A DNA stretch of 64,000 nucleotides from Phytophthora quininea (Eukaryota; Oomycota; Peronosporomycetes; Peronosporales; Peronosporaceae). Position 1 is the stretch's first letter; each line of letters opens with the position of its first letter. This document shows, in pieces, positions 11,738 through 23,090 of this stretch. Under the pieces are notes generated by a model that worked only from the letters and a program-made list of their open reading frames with translations, did no database searches and was not told where the DNA came from. The stretch lies in contig JAAVTG010000043.1 in the NCBI GenBank assembly GCA_011947345.1, forward strand, positions 868,001 to 932,000. Reading direction: 5' to 3'. The position numbers and the translations under genes were made by a program.

Positions 11738-13084
11738 TTAAATGTCAAGGAACTGGTACGCAGCACAGCCATTGTAGGTGTCAACACCGGACTCGTACGT
11801 GACGCCGTCCTCAGTGGTGAAGCCAGACGTGATCCACGTTCCGATGGCCTTGTCCTGACCCTGCAGCAGATAGGCCGTGTTGGTGCTAGGGTCGACGGTG
11901 CCGAAGAACTCGCAGGCCTTCTGGTAGAAGCCGTTGATGCACGTGGAGTTGCCCTTGAGGCGGTTGTTGGTGTCCACGACGCCGTCACGGACCGTGTTCA
12001 TCATATCGCAGTCGCCGTCTGAGTCGCCCGACGAGTAGACGGGGGCGGCTCCCTTGTGCATAGGCTTGAGAATGGTGTTGACGACCTCGGCCTTACCGGG
12101 GCCCCACGTGATCGGGTAGTCCTCGACAAGTTGAGCGGTAAACAGACCGGCGTCGTCAAACTTGAACCGCACACCGTACACGTTCTGCCTGGGCACCGTG
12201 TTGCCGAGGCCCAGGAGGTTGCCGGCCTCGGCAGCATACAGCTCCGGCGACGCGCTGATGATGTACACGTCGATGCCAGCCTCACGCAGTCCTCGCATCG
12301 TGGACTCCTGGCCGTTGAAGAATCGCAGACCCTTGGTGTATGATCCCTCCACCGCGAGGTCGCCCGTCGACGTGTACGTGGGTTCCTCAAGCGCCTGGCC
12401 AAGGTTCCATCGAAGGCTAGAGCGGATGAGGTTCTTGATCTCGTCCTTGGTCATCCCCACCAGCAAGTGCGGGAACACTGACATGGCGATCTTCTGCGAG
12501 CACTCGTTGTGGGCGTCTCCGCCCTCCATGGCCTCCAAGCCATAGAGTAGGAATGAGATTTTAGCTCGGAAGTTCTGGTACTCGGTCGTCTCCTTGATCT
12601 TGTCCAGCGTGACGTTCGATGTACCGTTGGTGAGGTTGTAGGCAGCGCCAATGTACGAGTTGTACAGCACCTCGTAGTCCTTGGCGGTCTCGTTAAGAGC
12701 CGTGGCGAACGTGACGTCCGTGCCATTCACGTCCTGGCCGAGGACCGAGTTGGTGCCGTTGACAAGACACAGGTCGCTGCTGCTGGCATTGTAGCCGAGC
12801 GAGAAGATGGACGTGAAGTTCTCAGGCGCGAAGCGGAAGTTGAGGTTGTCCACCTGGTAGTACACCGATGTGTACGAGATGTCGCCGAACATGCACGTGT
12901 TGTCCCAATCGAAGACGCCATAGGCCGAGCCAGCCTCGCGGACGGAGCTCACGTTGGCGAGCAGGTCGCTCACCACCTTATTGTTGTAGTCCGGGGCTTC
13001 GGCCGTGAGGAAAAAGTTGTCGGCCGCAGCGGTTGTCGCCAGCAGAGAAGCAGCGATCGACGCTACGGAGTAGACGCGGACCAT
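11738..13084 (-). CDS. Secreted HAD-superfamily phosphatase (phosphoserine phosphatase-like)
   Basis: Intact 448-residue frame. The N-terminus MVRVYSVASIAASLLATTAAA is a signal peptide. HAD motifs are in order: motif I FDWDNTC (nucleophile Asp and second Asp) near residue 59, motif II VYIISASPELY near 275, a Lys in WGPGKAEVV as motif III, and motif IV SSGDSDGDCDMM near 352. Several N-glycosylation sequons (for example NVSS, NETA, NLTN, NGTS) fit an extracellular enzyme. It probably removes phosphate from small organic substrates outside the cell; the substrate is unknown. Convergent with the NLP gene and downstream of the pectin lyase on the same strand. Confidence 0.8.
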   Translation of the reverse strand: MVRVYSVASIAASLLATTAAADNFFLTAEAPDYNNKVVSDLLANVSSVREAGSAYGVFDWDNTCMFGDISYTSVYYQVDNLNFRFAPENFTSIFSLGYNASSSDLCLVNGTNSVLGQDVNGTDVTFATALNETAKDYEVLYNSYIGAAYNLTNGTSNVTLDKIKETTEYQNFRAKISFLLYGLEAMEGGDAHNECSQKIAMSVFPHLLVGMTKDEIKNLIRSSLRWNLGQALEEPTYTSTGDLAVEGSYTKGLRFFNGQESTMRGLREAGIDVYIISASPELYAAEAGNLLGLGNTVPRQNVYGVRFKFDDAGLFTAQLVEDYPITWGPGKAEVVNTILKPMHKGAAPVYSSGDSDGDCDMMNTVRDGVVDTNNRLKGNSTCINGFYQKACEFFGTVDPSTNTAYLLQGQDKAIGTWITSGFTTEDGVTYESGVDTYNGCAAYQFLDI

Positions 13085-13858
13085 AATGAACAGTTGAGTC
13101 GGTGCCTCCGTGTCAAGTTTGGGAATGACTTGGGTGTTTCTGGTCGCGTTGATGTGACCTTCCGTTTCGAAACCTCGGGCTCAGCTCCACCACTGACTGC
13201 ACTCCGCTCCATGTGGGATCGCGCGCCTGCGATGTGGTGAGGTCAAGCATCGAGATCGCCGGGCAAGAATTGGCCGACGTCGCAGTCTCCGCTGTTACAG
13301 CCGTGCCCACTGCATCGCTGAGAGCCACGGTGCTTCAGCGATTCGCGGGCGCTGTCGAATCTGTGTCGAGGCAAATGAAGTTGCTGTCGATCCAAAAGAT
13401 CGATTCGTTCGCTCTGAGCCCCCGGCGACTGGTCTCCGCACGGAAGATTCCCTCAAACACGGCGCATCTTCAGCCGCTCGCTCCGCCTCTTTGGTTCGAA
13501 CACGCCAGCGAGCAGCGAACGAGTCGGGTCCTGATCCTTGGCGAAATTTCCTCCGTGTTGAAGCGGATCTCGACTGCAGATAATGGCGACTCGAAACGCC
13601 TGAAAGTTCGAGTTTCAAGCGGCGGTTGCTCTCGAGACACTTTGCTGTTGCCTGGTTGCCGTGCAGCCCATCGAGGACTAGAGAGGGATGCGCGTGAGCT
13701 CCACTGAATGCGCAGCAGACCTTGTCCGGTTTAACTGCAAGCTGAAGCGGTAGCCGGTTCATGTTCAGAGTGTTTAGGGCTCGAAGACGATTGGTTATCA
13801 AAGCGAGTCAAGTTGAAGGGCACCAAACCTCGCAGTGAAACAACCACCTCTGTTTACA
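13085..13858. other. Intergenic region between HAD phosphatase and pectin lyase genes
   Basis: About 770 bases with overlapping open frames of 164 (+) and 168 (-) codons. Neither shows a signal peptide, known motif or plausible composition, so no gene is called. It should contain the HAD promoter. Confidence 0.5.
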
Positions 13859-16555
13859 TTAACTCACTTTCATCTTGGACAAATTCCCCACGCCAAAGTT
13901 GTCCGTGGCTGCTGTGAACTGCGACGCCGCGGCGACGGCAAAGCCGCCGATCTGCGTCTTGTAGCTGCTCAGAATGTTCGTCACGGCGTCTTCGTTGTAG
14001 CCCGCCAGGTCGCCGCTGTCCGTCAGCACATTCAGCTCGCAGTCGCGACCCAGACTCGACTCGCACGCGCTGCCCAACGTCGGCACGAAGAAGTTGCCGT
14101 CCGTGTCGTCCAGATACGGCGTCGTCACGGCGTCAAAGTAGTTGCCCTCGGCCAGCACGTAGGCGCTGGCGGCCACGTCGAACGCGTGGCCCGAGTTGTC
14201 GTAAAAGTAGTTGTTGGCGGCGTGCACCACGACGCTCTGGTCGGCTGTGCCGCCGATCTTGGGCGATCGACCCGAGGTCTCGTGGATGTAGTTGTCCACG
14301 AGGGAGATCTCCGTCGTCTCGCCGTAGAGCAGGAACCCCCAGTAGTGGCGGCCGTCGCACGATGCCGAGTACTCGGTGTTGCCGTCGAAGTCCGAGCTGC
14401 TGACGGTGAGTCCCTTGGCACCCGAGAAATTCACCACCATCATCTGTCGGCCGACGCTCGACACTTTGACGTGGTCGACCCAGATCCCAGACGGCGCCGT
14501 GTCGTCGGCTCCGCGGATCGTGATGGCGTCGCCGCCCCACACGAGGTGCGGGTTCAGCTGCGTGATGTGGACGTTCTGCACGATCACGTTGCTGCCCTGG
14601 ATGAACAGTCCCTTGCCGTAGAGCACACCGTTCAGGCCCTCGCCGACGAGCGTCTTGTTGCTGGTCACCACCAGCGGGTTCTTGGCGGCGTTGTCGTACG
14701 TCACCTCGACAGAGATGCCGTCGCTGTCACAACCGCCGGTTTTGGACATGGCTGTGTCGCCGTCCATGAGGATCACGTCCTGCGACTTGTAGCCGTTGTT
14801 CTTGGCGATGCACTCTTGGTTGAACGTGGGTCGGCATCCTGACTCGGTGGTCGATCCTTCGGTGCCGGAGAAGTTGAAGGTTTGCTGCAGCACGATCACT
14901 CTCGGCTTGTCGTCGCTGAGGTAAGTCGACAGCTCGTCAGTGGTGGTCGGGTAAACTGGATCGACACTGCCGCCACCCGTCGTGCCAGCAGCAAAACCGG
15001 TTGGCGTTCCTGTGCTGCCTGTAGTCGTGCTTGACGCTGTCGCAGTGGTCGAGCTCGATGTCGTCGTTGTGGTAGACGTGGTTGCGGTGGCTTGCGTTGT
15101 GCCTGTCAGGCTACTGGAAGATGCAGCGGTGGTGGTAGCGGTGGACGCCTCTGCTGCTGTCGACGCTGCCGAGTCGGTAGTTGCCGTTGTTGCGCTACCC
15201 CCTGCAGGTTGGACAGTACCTTGGGTCGTGTCGCTAGATTCTGACGAGGTGGTCGATGTTGTTGACATCATTGCAGCGCTTGACACTGTGCTAGTTGCAG
15301 TCGTCGTCATGCTCGATGCACTCGACGTGCCCCCAGACAGCGCGCCAACACCAAAGTTGTCGCTTGCAAGAAGCAGTTCGGCTGCATCAGCGATATCAAC
15401 TATTAAGAACCCCGACACCCCAGCAACAGTTGACATCGCCGTGTCTTCGTTTCGGTTGTCGGACGACAGCGTACCGCTATCCACCAGCACATTCAACGCA
15501 CACTGACGAGATAGGTCGGCTTGGCACTGGTCCTGGTTGCTGTCGGTGGGGACGAAGATGGATCCGGTGCTGTCTGCCACGTCCGGCGTCGGCTCTCCGT
15601 CAAAATAGTTGCCCTCGATCAGCACGTAGGCGTCGTCGCCCACATCGAACGCATGGCCCGAGCAGTTCCACCAGTAGTTGTTTGCTGCGTGCACCACCGA
15701 ACTGTCGATCTTGGGCGCGCGTCCACTCACGTGGTGGATGTAGTTGTTGAGCAGGCTCACTTGGGTGTCGTCTCCGCTGAGGATCATCGTCCAGTAGTGT
15801 CGTCCGTCACACGACGCCGAGTACTCCGTGACGCCGTCGAACTCGCAGTTGCTGACTGTGAGGCTGTTGACACCGGCAAAGCCTGTCACGAGCATCTGCC
15901 GTCCGATACTGGAGATCTTGAGGTGGTCTAGCCACACGTTCTCCATAGCGCGGTCGTCAGTGCCTTGCATGTAGATGGCGTCGCCGCCCCACACGAGATG
16001 CGGGTTCAAGTCGGTGATGTGAATGTTCTGCACGATGACATTGTCACCGTCGATCCAGAGGCCCTTGCCGATGATCACTCCAGAGGTGCCTTCACCCACC
16101 AGTGTCTTGTTGCTGCCGACGACCATGAAGTCCTTGGCGGCGTTGTCGTAGGTCACATTCACCGCCGTGCCGCCCGAGCAGCCTCCAGTTTGGGACATGG
16201 TCGTGTCGCCGTCGTTCAGGATCACGTCTTGGGACTGGTAGCCGTTGTTCTTGGCGATGCACTCGCGCGTGTAGTCTGGTCGGCACCCGGTCTCAGTGGT
16301 GGAGCCCATGGTGCCGCGGAAGTCGAACTCCTGGTTGAGCACCACGACGCGAGGCTCCGAATCTTTCAGGTACGAAATCAACTCGTCGGTCGTGGTTGGG
16401 TAGACCGGATCGATGCTGCCACCGCCTGTCGTGCTGGCCGCAACACCCGAAGCAGTGCCCGTGTCGATCGTTGCAGCATGGGCTTTCAGTGAGGACGGAG
16501 ACAGCAGTCCCAGTGCGGTAGCCGCCACCACGAAGAACCGGAAGGGTGAAAGCAT
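13859..16555 (-). CDS. Secreted double-domain pectin lyase (PL1), two catalytic modules joined by a Ser/Thr-rich linker
   Basis: Cleaves methylated pectin by beta-elimination in plant walls. The start at 16555 gives the signal peptide [19 protein letters not shown]. Two complete PL1 modules lie in one uninterrupted ~898-residue frame, roughly residues 40-410 and 530-880. Each repeats [37 protein letters not shown](L/V)DH(L/V)K(I/V)SS(I/V)[18 protein letters not shown](A/S)PKI and SGHAFDV. W-x-DH and GR-x-PK are the pectin-lyase site signatures. The ~110-residue linker is almost all Ser, Thr and Ala. Most PL1 enzymes have one module, so this is an internal duplication or fusion of tandem genes. 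The long antisense frame here is a codon-bias shadow. Confidence 0.9.
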   Translation of the reverse strand: MLSPFRFFVVAATALGLLSPSSLKAHAATIDTGTASGVAASTTGGGSIDPVYPTTTDELISYLKDSEPRVVVLNQEFDFRGTMGSTTETGCRPDYTRECIAKNNGYQSQDVILNDGDTTMSQTGGCSGGTAVNVTYDNAAKDFMVVGSNKTLVGEGTSGVIIGKGLWIDGDNVIVQNIHITDLNPHLVWGGDAIYMQGTDDRAMENVWLDHLKISSIGRQMLVTGFAGVNSLTVSNCEFDGVTEYSASCDGRHYWTMILSGDDTQVSLLNNYIHHVSGRAPKIDSSVVHAANNYWWNCSGHAFDVGDDAYVLIEGNYFDGEPTPDVADSTGSIFVPTDSNQDQCQADLSRQCALNVLVDSGTLSSDNRNEDTAMSTVAGVSGFLIVDIADAAELLLASDNFGVGALSGGTSSASSMTTTATSTVSSAAMMSTTSTTSSESSDTTQGTVQPAGGSATTATTDSAASTAAEASTATTTAASSSSLTGTTQATATTSTTTTTSSSTTATASSTTTGSTGTPTGFAAGTTGGGSVDPVYPTTTDELSTYLSDDKPRVIVLQQTFNFSGTEGSTTESGCRPTFNQECIAKNNGYKSQDVILMDGDTAMSKTGGCDSDGISVEVTYDNAAKNPLVVTSNKTLVGEGLNGVLYGKGLFIQGSNVIVQNVHITQLNPHLVWGGDAITIRGADDTAPSGIWVDHVKVSSVGRQMMVVNFSGAKGLTVSSSDFDGNTEYSASCDGRHYWGFLLYGETTEISLVDNYIHETSGRSPKIGGTADQSVVVHAANNYFYDNSGHAFDVAASAYVLAEGNYFDAVTTPYLDDTDGNFFVPTLGSACESSLGRDCELNVLTDSGDLAGYNEDAVTNILSSYKTQIGGFAVAAASQFTAATDNFGVGNLSKMKVS

Positions 16556-16570
16556 CGTCAACGATGTTTG

Positions 16571-16588
16571 CCAAGTTCGGAAGTGACC
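16571..16588 (-). promoter_or_regulatory. Oomycete initiator-like core promoter of the pectin lyase gene
   Basis: On the minus strand the sequence GGTCACTTCCGAACTTGG lies about 20-30 bases upstream of the ATG at 16555 and fits TCATTYYNCAWTTT with few mismatches. Confidence 0.35.
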
Positions 16589-17317
16589 GCGAACCGCGGA
16601 GGCTTTCGTGCCGACCATGTGGCTGCTGGCCAAGCTACTGTTCGGGAAGCAAATCAGCTCGGTGTCATGCTTACGTGACGACGGGCACGCTGCGATTTCA
16701 AGCGTCTTTGACACGGAAAAGGCGAGTCATCCACACGTTGCCTGGTCGAGCGTTTCTTCTAGTCGCGCCGATATCCACAGTAGCCGGCAGTACGAACTAC
16801 ATCTGAGCCTGGTGTGGCCTACGTCTCTCGATACTCAACCGATGGGCAAATGCGCTGACATGCCGAGCCTCTCGGTGAGCGCTCGCCAAGCAGCGACTCG
16901 ACCATATGAGTTTCAATCAGCGCTAGAGCTATCGGACCATCGAACAGCAGGATGTGGCGACTGCACCTGAACGAGGGACCAGGTCTCGTAAAGGAAGGTC
17001 GCCATGGAAGACTGTAAATCGGCAAGCCGCGAAATTAATCTTCGGGTTGCCTCGAGGTGAGCTCGTGTCAACCTGGGCTCGAAACGTTGACAAATGTTAA
17101 AGATCGGGCCCTTGGCCAGAAGCGCTTTGCCACTGCCATTGATTGCCGCTTCCATGACAGCGACTCGCAGTGTTTTCACGTGATGTCTACCCGTCCACGC
17201 CTCCCGTTTCAATAGTTGGTATCACGAATTGACAGGGCGAATGTCTTGCAACGAGTTTTATTGACTGTGTTGAAACGAACGATCAGCTCTCTCAGATGGT
17301 CGAGACGAATACCCTCG
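16589..17317. other. Intergenic region upstream of the pectin lyase and downstream of the RCC1-IPT gene
   Basis: A minus-strand open frame at 16913-17212 (99 codons) looks loosely protein-like (AVMEAAINGSGKALLAKG), but it has no known family and no splice support, so I leave it uncalled. Confidence 0.4.
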
Positions 17318-20300
17318 TCAGCTTGCAGGCACTTTGTAGCGGAACGACACCTCGCTCCCGTTTGGTACCGTCGAAGTGTCAGGAATCTCCTGTGTGAATT
17401 CTTGTCCATTCAGCGACAGCAAGATGTACACGAGCTCGTCGCTGTGAACGGGCAGCTCGGGAAGCACAAACTCTGCTGTGCGAGACGCCTCGACGATCTC
17501 GACCGGCACCACCTAAGCAGCCAATGTTAGTGTCAATACCAAGCAAGACGCTTCTAACAACGAACAGCGTACCAACGAAACTCTCGAGTCGGCGGCGACC
17601 AACTTGACGCAAGCTGCCGGCGTGGAAATGACTTTGTCCACAGCCACCTCCATTTTTGCCCCCGGTTCGGCTTCCTGTGGTGAAACTCCGTGTATCTCTG
17701 CAGCAGGGCAATATACGAAGCTCAGACTTGTCTCTGCGAAATGCAGACCATCCAGAGCTACAAACACGTCAACTTCTTCCTTGGTGCCAAGCATCATGCC
17801 CCGCCATTGCAGCGACCATGGCTGCATCGTCTGGGAATGGGAGGGGTGGCGTCCGAAAAACTACTCGGCGATCCGTTCCGTCGGTCTCTTTCGGACGCAA
17901 GCATGTAGCTGGAACCACAACGCTGCTTTCCCTCCATTGCAGCTTGACGACAACATCGTTCGTGTCAAAATGGAAGAAATCTGCGGCCACAGCCACTTGC
18001 GTGCCGCCAGACACAATTCCCACAGTGGGAAACAGACTCAGCAAACGTCCAGGCGAAACCATTCCAAATACTTGTCCTGCTGTAGACTGCACCGCTGGGA
18101 TGAAACTTCTTCCTGCGTTCATGGAGAGTCGGAGTTGCGACACAAACCCAGTCTTGCTGTAGATCTTCCACCACTCCGAAGGCAGACTCAGCGCTTTAGA
18201 ATTTGTAGGCACACTACACTCCCATTTCTGGAGTGGAGGAATGCCGCACGTTAGAAGATTGCCGTCGACGTGTTTGATGGAAAGTGTAGCTGACAAGGTC
18301 GTCGATTTCTGAGGGTCCTTGTCCTTTTGGCGTGGACAATTTGCACCGATAGCTGGGCCACTCTTGGAGGCAACACGTGCTGCAACTCAATCTTGATGGT
18401 TTGAGGAAGCGCATTGGCGAGGAATGAATTGGGACTAACACGAACAAGCTGTGCAGCATGCACCCAAACAACATGCGGCGATACGGGTTGCGGTACTTCG
18501 TGCTTTCGTGAATGGGCATGGTACTCGACCGCAGCTTCGTCATCGCTGTCATCTCCATCCTTTTGACTTGCCAGCGTCGGGTCCACGCAAACCTGAGCAA
18601 ATTGTAGACCGCCGTCGTACGAGATCTCCAACATATACGGGACGACGCCATCGCCTGTATCCACGATGACAGGAGACTTCAAACGCAGCAAGCAACCGGT
18701 GATGTCGTTCGGATCATGTCCGGTCTCCTCGGCTTCGTCTTCAAGACTCTCAGGAACTTGTCGCTCACCAAAGGCCCCAACTGCTGGAGCACGCTTAGTA
18801 GTGTCTACTGGAATGAAATTACCGCTGTTGTCATTAATATGGCATCGGACAAAGCGGATGATCGGCCGCCGACAGATTTCAGGCAGCGAGCCACACAACG
18901 ACAGCTCTATTTCTTCGCCACCTTCGAACCGAGCATCAAACGCAGAAACCGCAGCAACATGCGGCCGCTTGAACACTGTGAAAACTCGTCCATTGGATGT
19001 GAAATGCTTCCCGTTCATTGACACTTCGACGGTAAACTCCCCGGTAGTCGAAATTTTGGCACTTGGCACACGATCTCGCTCGAAGACGCGTTGAATGTCC
19101 CTAATGCCCCCGCATCAGTCTCCCGTCCGTCAGCGGCACAAATCGCACCGTTAAATTACCGCTAGACCAAAATCCACTTCCACGTAGTCGCAACTCGCAG
19201 CCACCAGAATGCTCCCCGCACAGCGGCGATATAGATGAAATGTACGTTGGTGCGAAGGCGAATAAATTCCGCTCGGCACAGACCACAGAAGTGACCACTG
19301 TGTGCTGCAGATACTTAACGAGCTTCGGGACAAACACACACTCACCAGTCTTTCCATGACCCAGCTTCCCATAGCTGCCATTCCCCATGTGAATAGCTGG
19401 TGGTCACTTGAGAGAGCAGCGGAGTAATTCCCACCGGCAAACACTTTTTCCCACAGAATGGAGTTGTCGCACTCGACAGGCTTCGGTTTTGCCTTGCCAA
19501 GTTTGCAATCTTCTTCCCCTCTTCTCGTTCTACCCCCGTGGCCGAGCTGACCGAAAGTATTGAGACCCCATGAGAAAACTTCGCCATCTCCAGTCAAAGC
19601 AAGCAGGTGGTCGTAGCCACACGCGATCGAGACGAAGGGCTCGCCACTGGAGCCTCTTTCGAGCATCAAGTGCAGGGTGTTGATATTGGCTGAGGCAGCG
19701 ATAGAATCGGGTCGAAGAAAACTGCCGCCAAGAAGATAAACGCTGCCGTCAGCCAGAAGCACAGCAGTAAAAGTTTTGCCGCAACAAGCCGACAGAGCGC
19801 GAGGTTTGCCCAGGAAGAAGCTTGCGTACTTGGGCCATGCGCAAATGCCGTTGTGCACTACGTTAACCTCCTTCGGAAGAGTTGTCAAGACTCGTCCGAG
19901 TTGTCCTTCGTAGTTTCTTCCCCACGTGTATAAATCCCCTTCTCCGTGATTGCAGCCGAGTGGTATTTCCCACAAGATATTTGCGTGAAAAACAGCTCCG
20001 ATGGTGTCGCCACCCGATGGGCCGTTCCATCAGCGATCACCCCCACCACCGTTCGCTTTGGTGGACTTTGCGGTCGATTCTGTTCCGAGTCGTCGCTATC
20101 TGAAAAAGCAGGCGTCGGAGCTCTGCTTGGGGTCTGTGGTGCGAGCAGTCCATTGCGATGGCCCAATTCACTGCAACGTAGCGCTGCGCCGCGTCGCCCC
20201 CAGGAGAAGAGTTGGCCGTCCAATGACAAAGCCACTCGATGGTTCTCCCCACTGCAACGTGCTGCACTTTGACGTCCTGCAGTCCGTCGCGCACCAGCTC

Positions 20301-20537
20301 CTCTTCCAAAGCGTCGTCGTGACTCGACTTGGTCTGCGACGACCACTCGAGTTCCCACGCGTCCACGAGCGCCACGAACTGGTCGAACGATCCGCAGATG
20401 CCACGCAGTTTGCGTCCCAGCAGCGACTCGACCACTTGGATCTCGCCCTTGGTCTGCTCCCCGCACGCGTAGAGGATACCAAGACTGCCTTCCATTCTGT
20501 TGGGGGTGGCGCCAACTCGAGGGTCACTCGACGCCAT
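17318..20537 (-). CDS. RCC1-repeat protein with C-terminal IPT/TIG domains (frame-shifted)
   Basis: The start at 20537 (MASSDPRVGATPNRMEG) leads into RCC1-type beta-propeller blades: LYACGEQ, SLDGQLFSWGRRG, GDLYTWGRNYEGQLGR, GEVFSWGLNTFGQLGHGG, HQLFTWGM and GSYGKLGHGKTGE. After about 19300 the pattern changes to IPT/TIG immunoglobulin-like domains: ISSISPLCGEHSGGCELRLRG, PTVGIVSGGTQVAVA, VSPQEAEPGAKMEV. A 57-base intron (about 17516-17571, GTACGC ... CTTAG with CTAAC) precedes the last exon. At least six frame changes split it; blade spacing continues across each. RCC1 propellers act in guanine-nucleotide exchange or as scaffolds; no signal peptide was seen, so it is probably intracellular. 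Function unassigned. Confidence 0.65.
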
Positions 20538-20779
20538 CACGACCGGTCGCCAAGAATAATCGTCGCCCCGTGGAGAAGGCAATCCAGCAGTTCAATGTGT
20601 CCCTAGCTGGCATCCCGTTGCAGCGTCTTGAATGCTTCCGCATGAACAAGTGCAATGCAGCCTGTCAAACCAACATGGCTACATTTGCTCTGTTCGAACA
20701 GCTGTCTCTATTCCGACGTTCAGCCAATCAGTGGCATCGAGTCAGCGGTGGCAGTCACAAGTCTGGTCGGGTCACTGCA

Positions 20780-21999
20780 ATGCTGTTGGCGTTGCTGGCG
20801 CTGCTGGCAGCGTCGTCTGCATGGGCAAGACCTGCCTCCTGTGACTTTGACGGTCTTCAAATTGTTCACTCCAGCTCGAGATACCTCATTGGCGGTCCCC
20901 ATCGCCCCGGCAGCATCTACGGTCGCTGTCTGAACGGAGTCGTCACGTGCTTCGAGGACCGGGGCCTGGCCGACGCGCCACAATGGATCAACAGCCGAGA
21001 GATCGAGTGCGTTAACGTCTCCGAACGCCGTCGACTGGGCGTCGCCATTATCCTGCAAGAAGACATTTGGCCCGACCACATCGTCTGGTACCGCGTCAAC
21101 GGCTCCTTCTCCGACTATGAGCTCAAGGTGATCCAGACGGCGGTGGATCTCTACAGCGAAGCCGACATCAACGTGACGCTGCAGGAGTGCGACCCAGTGT
21201 CGAAATGCAAGGGAAAATACGTCAGCATTGAGCAGAACGAGGACGCTTGCTACGGCATGGTCGGGTACGTGAACGACGGGAAGCCACAGATCATGAACCT
21301 CGGCCAGAGCTGCTTCAAAGGCGGACCGGGCAACGTCGTACACGAACTGGGTCACGCTATGGGGCTGTACCATGAGCACACGCACTCGGACAGAGAGGTG
21401 ATCGTGCTGACCGACCAGAACCTGCCGGTGTCGGCCGAGAACTACGCCAAGAAGACGAGCGATGAGGCCACGCTGAAGCCGTACGACCCCAAGTCCATCA
21501 TGCATTACGGCCGCACGGCGGGGCTGTGTTTCCCCAAGGCGCAATACCCGCTCAAGTCCTTTTGCGATATCGAGACCACCAAGAATTGCATCCAGCCGGT
21601 GGAGCAGCACTGCAACGCGAGTCGAGACTCGGAGATCGGCACCAGGGCAGTGCTCAGCGCTGGGGATATCAATACGCTGCGTGCTCTCTACGGATCGAAG
21701 GGCAACAACAAGGCCCACGACGTGGAGATCCCGAGTTTACCGTCGTCCACCGCTGGCAGTGGCGGCGCACCGGATTCTGTGTCGGACGTGGTGAAGCGCA
21801 CCAAAGCTCCGGGAGCTCCTCGTCAGGTTCGGACTACTCGCCTGGGAACGTTCATACCGGTAGCAGCAAAAGCGATGCCGACGTGCTCGCGTGGGAGAAA
21901 AACATGCAAAGCAGCGAGTCGTATTCCCTGACAAAATGGCCGCTCAGTAGACCCAGTGCCGTAGTCGTCGTATTCTACTTGCTCGTTATACTGTTGTGA
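20780..21999 (+). CDS. Astacin-type (M12A) zinc metalloprotease with probable GPI anchor
   Basis: The ATG at 20780 gives the signal peptide MLLALLALLAASSAWA; the longer upstream extension is not protein-like. Catalytic zinc motif HELGHAMGLYHEH starts near residue 188, and the Met-turn SIMHYGR follows near 240, both diagnostic of astacins. Many cysteines suggest disulphides. At about 21800 the frame changes; the alternative frame continues SGSSSSGSDYSPGNVH and ends in a hydrophobic tail (SAVVVVFYLLVILL) typical of a GPI-attachment signal, so I extend the gene to 21999. Divergent from the RCC1-IPT gene with about 240 bases between starts. It likely acts at the cell surface or wall. Confidence 0.82.
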
Positions 22000-22189
22000 A
22001 AACAAACTGTTGATAAGTGTGCGTCGATCAAAAGTGTTTTGCCGGTTTTGAGTTCTTGAGGCGAGCTACCAAACACATGAAAGTGCAAAAGTGTTCAACA
22101 TTGTAGTGTTACAAGGACTTTGACGATGCTCAAGCTACCAAATCGATCGACCAGCAAGCTGCACCTCAATCCTGCTGTTTCGCACAGAC

Positions 22190-22651
22190 CTACAGGAAGT
22201 ACGTGACCACCGCAGCAGTGGCGACGCCCAGCGTGCCCACAACCTGCGACGCGCCACTGGAGCCCGAGGCCGAAGAGTCCGACGACGAGGATTCTGATGA
22301 CTTGCCCTTGGAGGTCTTACCCGACGAGCCCGACGACGTAGTGGTGCTCGTGGAAGACCCTGAGGTCGTGGCGCTGGAGCCCCCAGCAGTCGACGAGGTG
22401 CCGACGGCGGCGGTTCCAGTTGAGGAACCACCCGTGATCGCCGCACCGCCGGCCGAACCAGTGGCCCCGGCGGTTGCAGTCGTATCGGCACTGGATCCGG
22501 CAGTCGATGACGCAGCCCCAGTATTGATAGCGCCGGTAGCGCCGGTCGATCCAGTGGTGGTGGCAGCGGTGGTGGTGGCAGCACCGTTTTGTTGGGCGGT
22601 GGTTCCGGCGATGGCGAGGGCAGCGATGAGGAGAACCTGGAAGACCTTCAT
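22190..22651 (-). CDS. Small Ser/Thr/Gly-rich secreted protein, probably GPI-anchored
   Basis: 153 residues from the ATG at 22651. MKVFQVLLIAALAIAGTTAQ is a signal peptide. The body is low-complexity Ser, Thr, Gly and Ala with a basic patch (GKTSKGKSS), suited to heavy O-glycosylation, and the end (VVGTLGVATAAVVTYFL) is a GPI-type hydrophobic tail. A very good oomycete core promoter lies upstream at 22703-22719. Probably a wall or surface mucin-like protein; no enzymatic domain. Confidence 0.72.
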   Translation of the reverse strand: MKVFQVLLIAALAIAGTTAQQNGAATTTAATTTGSTGATGAINTGAASSTAGSSADTTATAGATGSAGGAAITGGSSTGTAAVGTSSTAGGSSATTSGSSTSTTTSSGSSGKTSKGKSSESSSSDSSASGSSGASQVVGTLGVATAAVVTYFL

Positions 22652-22702
22652 GGTTGTTGGAGTGGGTGCTTGGTAGTTGTTAGTGGATTGGTGACTTGGA
22701 GG

Positions 22703-22719
22703 CAAGTTTGAGAATGAGG
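22703..22719 (-). promoter_or_regulatory. Oomycete Inr-FPR core promoter
   Basis: The minus strand reads CCTCATTCTCAAACTTG, a near-perfect match to GCTCATTYYNCAWTTT, about 55 bases upstream of the ATG at 22651. Confidence 0.55.
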
Positions 22720-23090
22720 TGGGAGCTCGAACGCAACGAGCCCAAGTAGGCAGCAGGCGCACGGTACGCACACGAACTCGATCGTATGCGGGTATCGCAC
22801 AAAGGTCAGGTCGAAGCAGCCACACGAAATTCTTGCGCACGACTGCTGTAGCTCTGATTTCGCCTGGGTATCATTTCCGTGTGGACAAGTTGCGTCTTGA
22901 GCAGCAGGTAGTGGCTTCCTTTTCATCGACAGGAGGTTTTAGTTCGACCAGGTGGTCGTCATGTGTTGTCATAGATGGCTAATTTTTGAGGCAGCTGGGC
23001 TCGTATTAACGCCCAGCTCTTCGCTCTTCGCCGCATGGTGTTTGATAACCGAGAAGCCCCTCGGTACCTTCTCGAAGAAGGTATCCAGAG
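22720..23090. other. Intergenic region
   Basis: Upstream sequence of the Ser/Thr-rich gene and 3' flank of the membrane-family gene. I see no coding feature. Confidence 0.4.

Noticed and set aside
13835..14842. 335-codon plus-strand ORF opposite the pectin lyase
   Set aside because: Lies antisense inside a strongly conserved gene; its His/Val/Arg-rich composition is a codon-bias shadow.
20720..21718. 332-codon minus-strand ORF opposite the astacin gene
   Set aside because: Antisense shadow of a clear protease; no recognisable residues.
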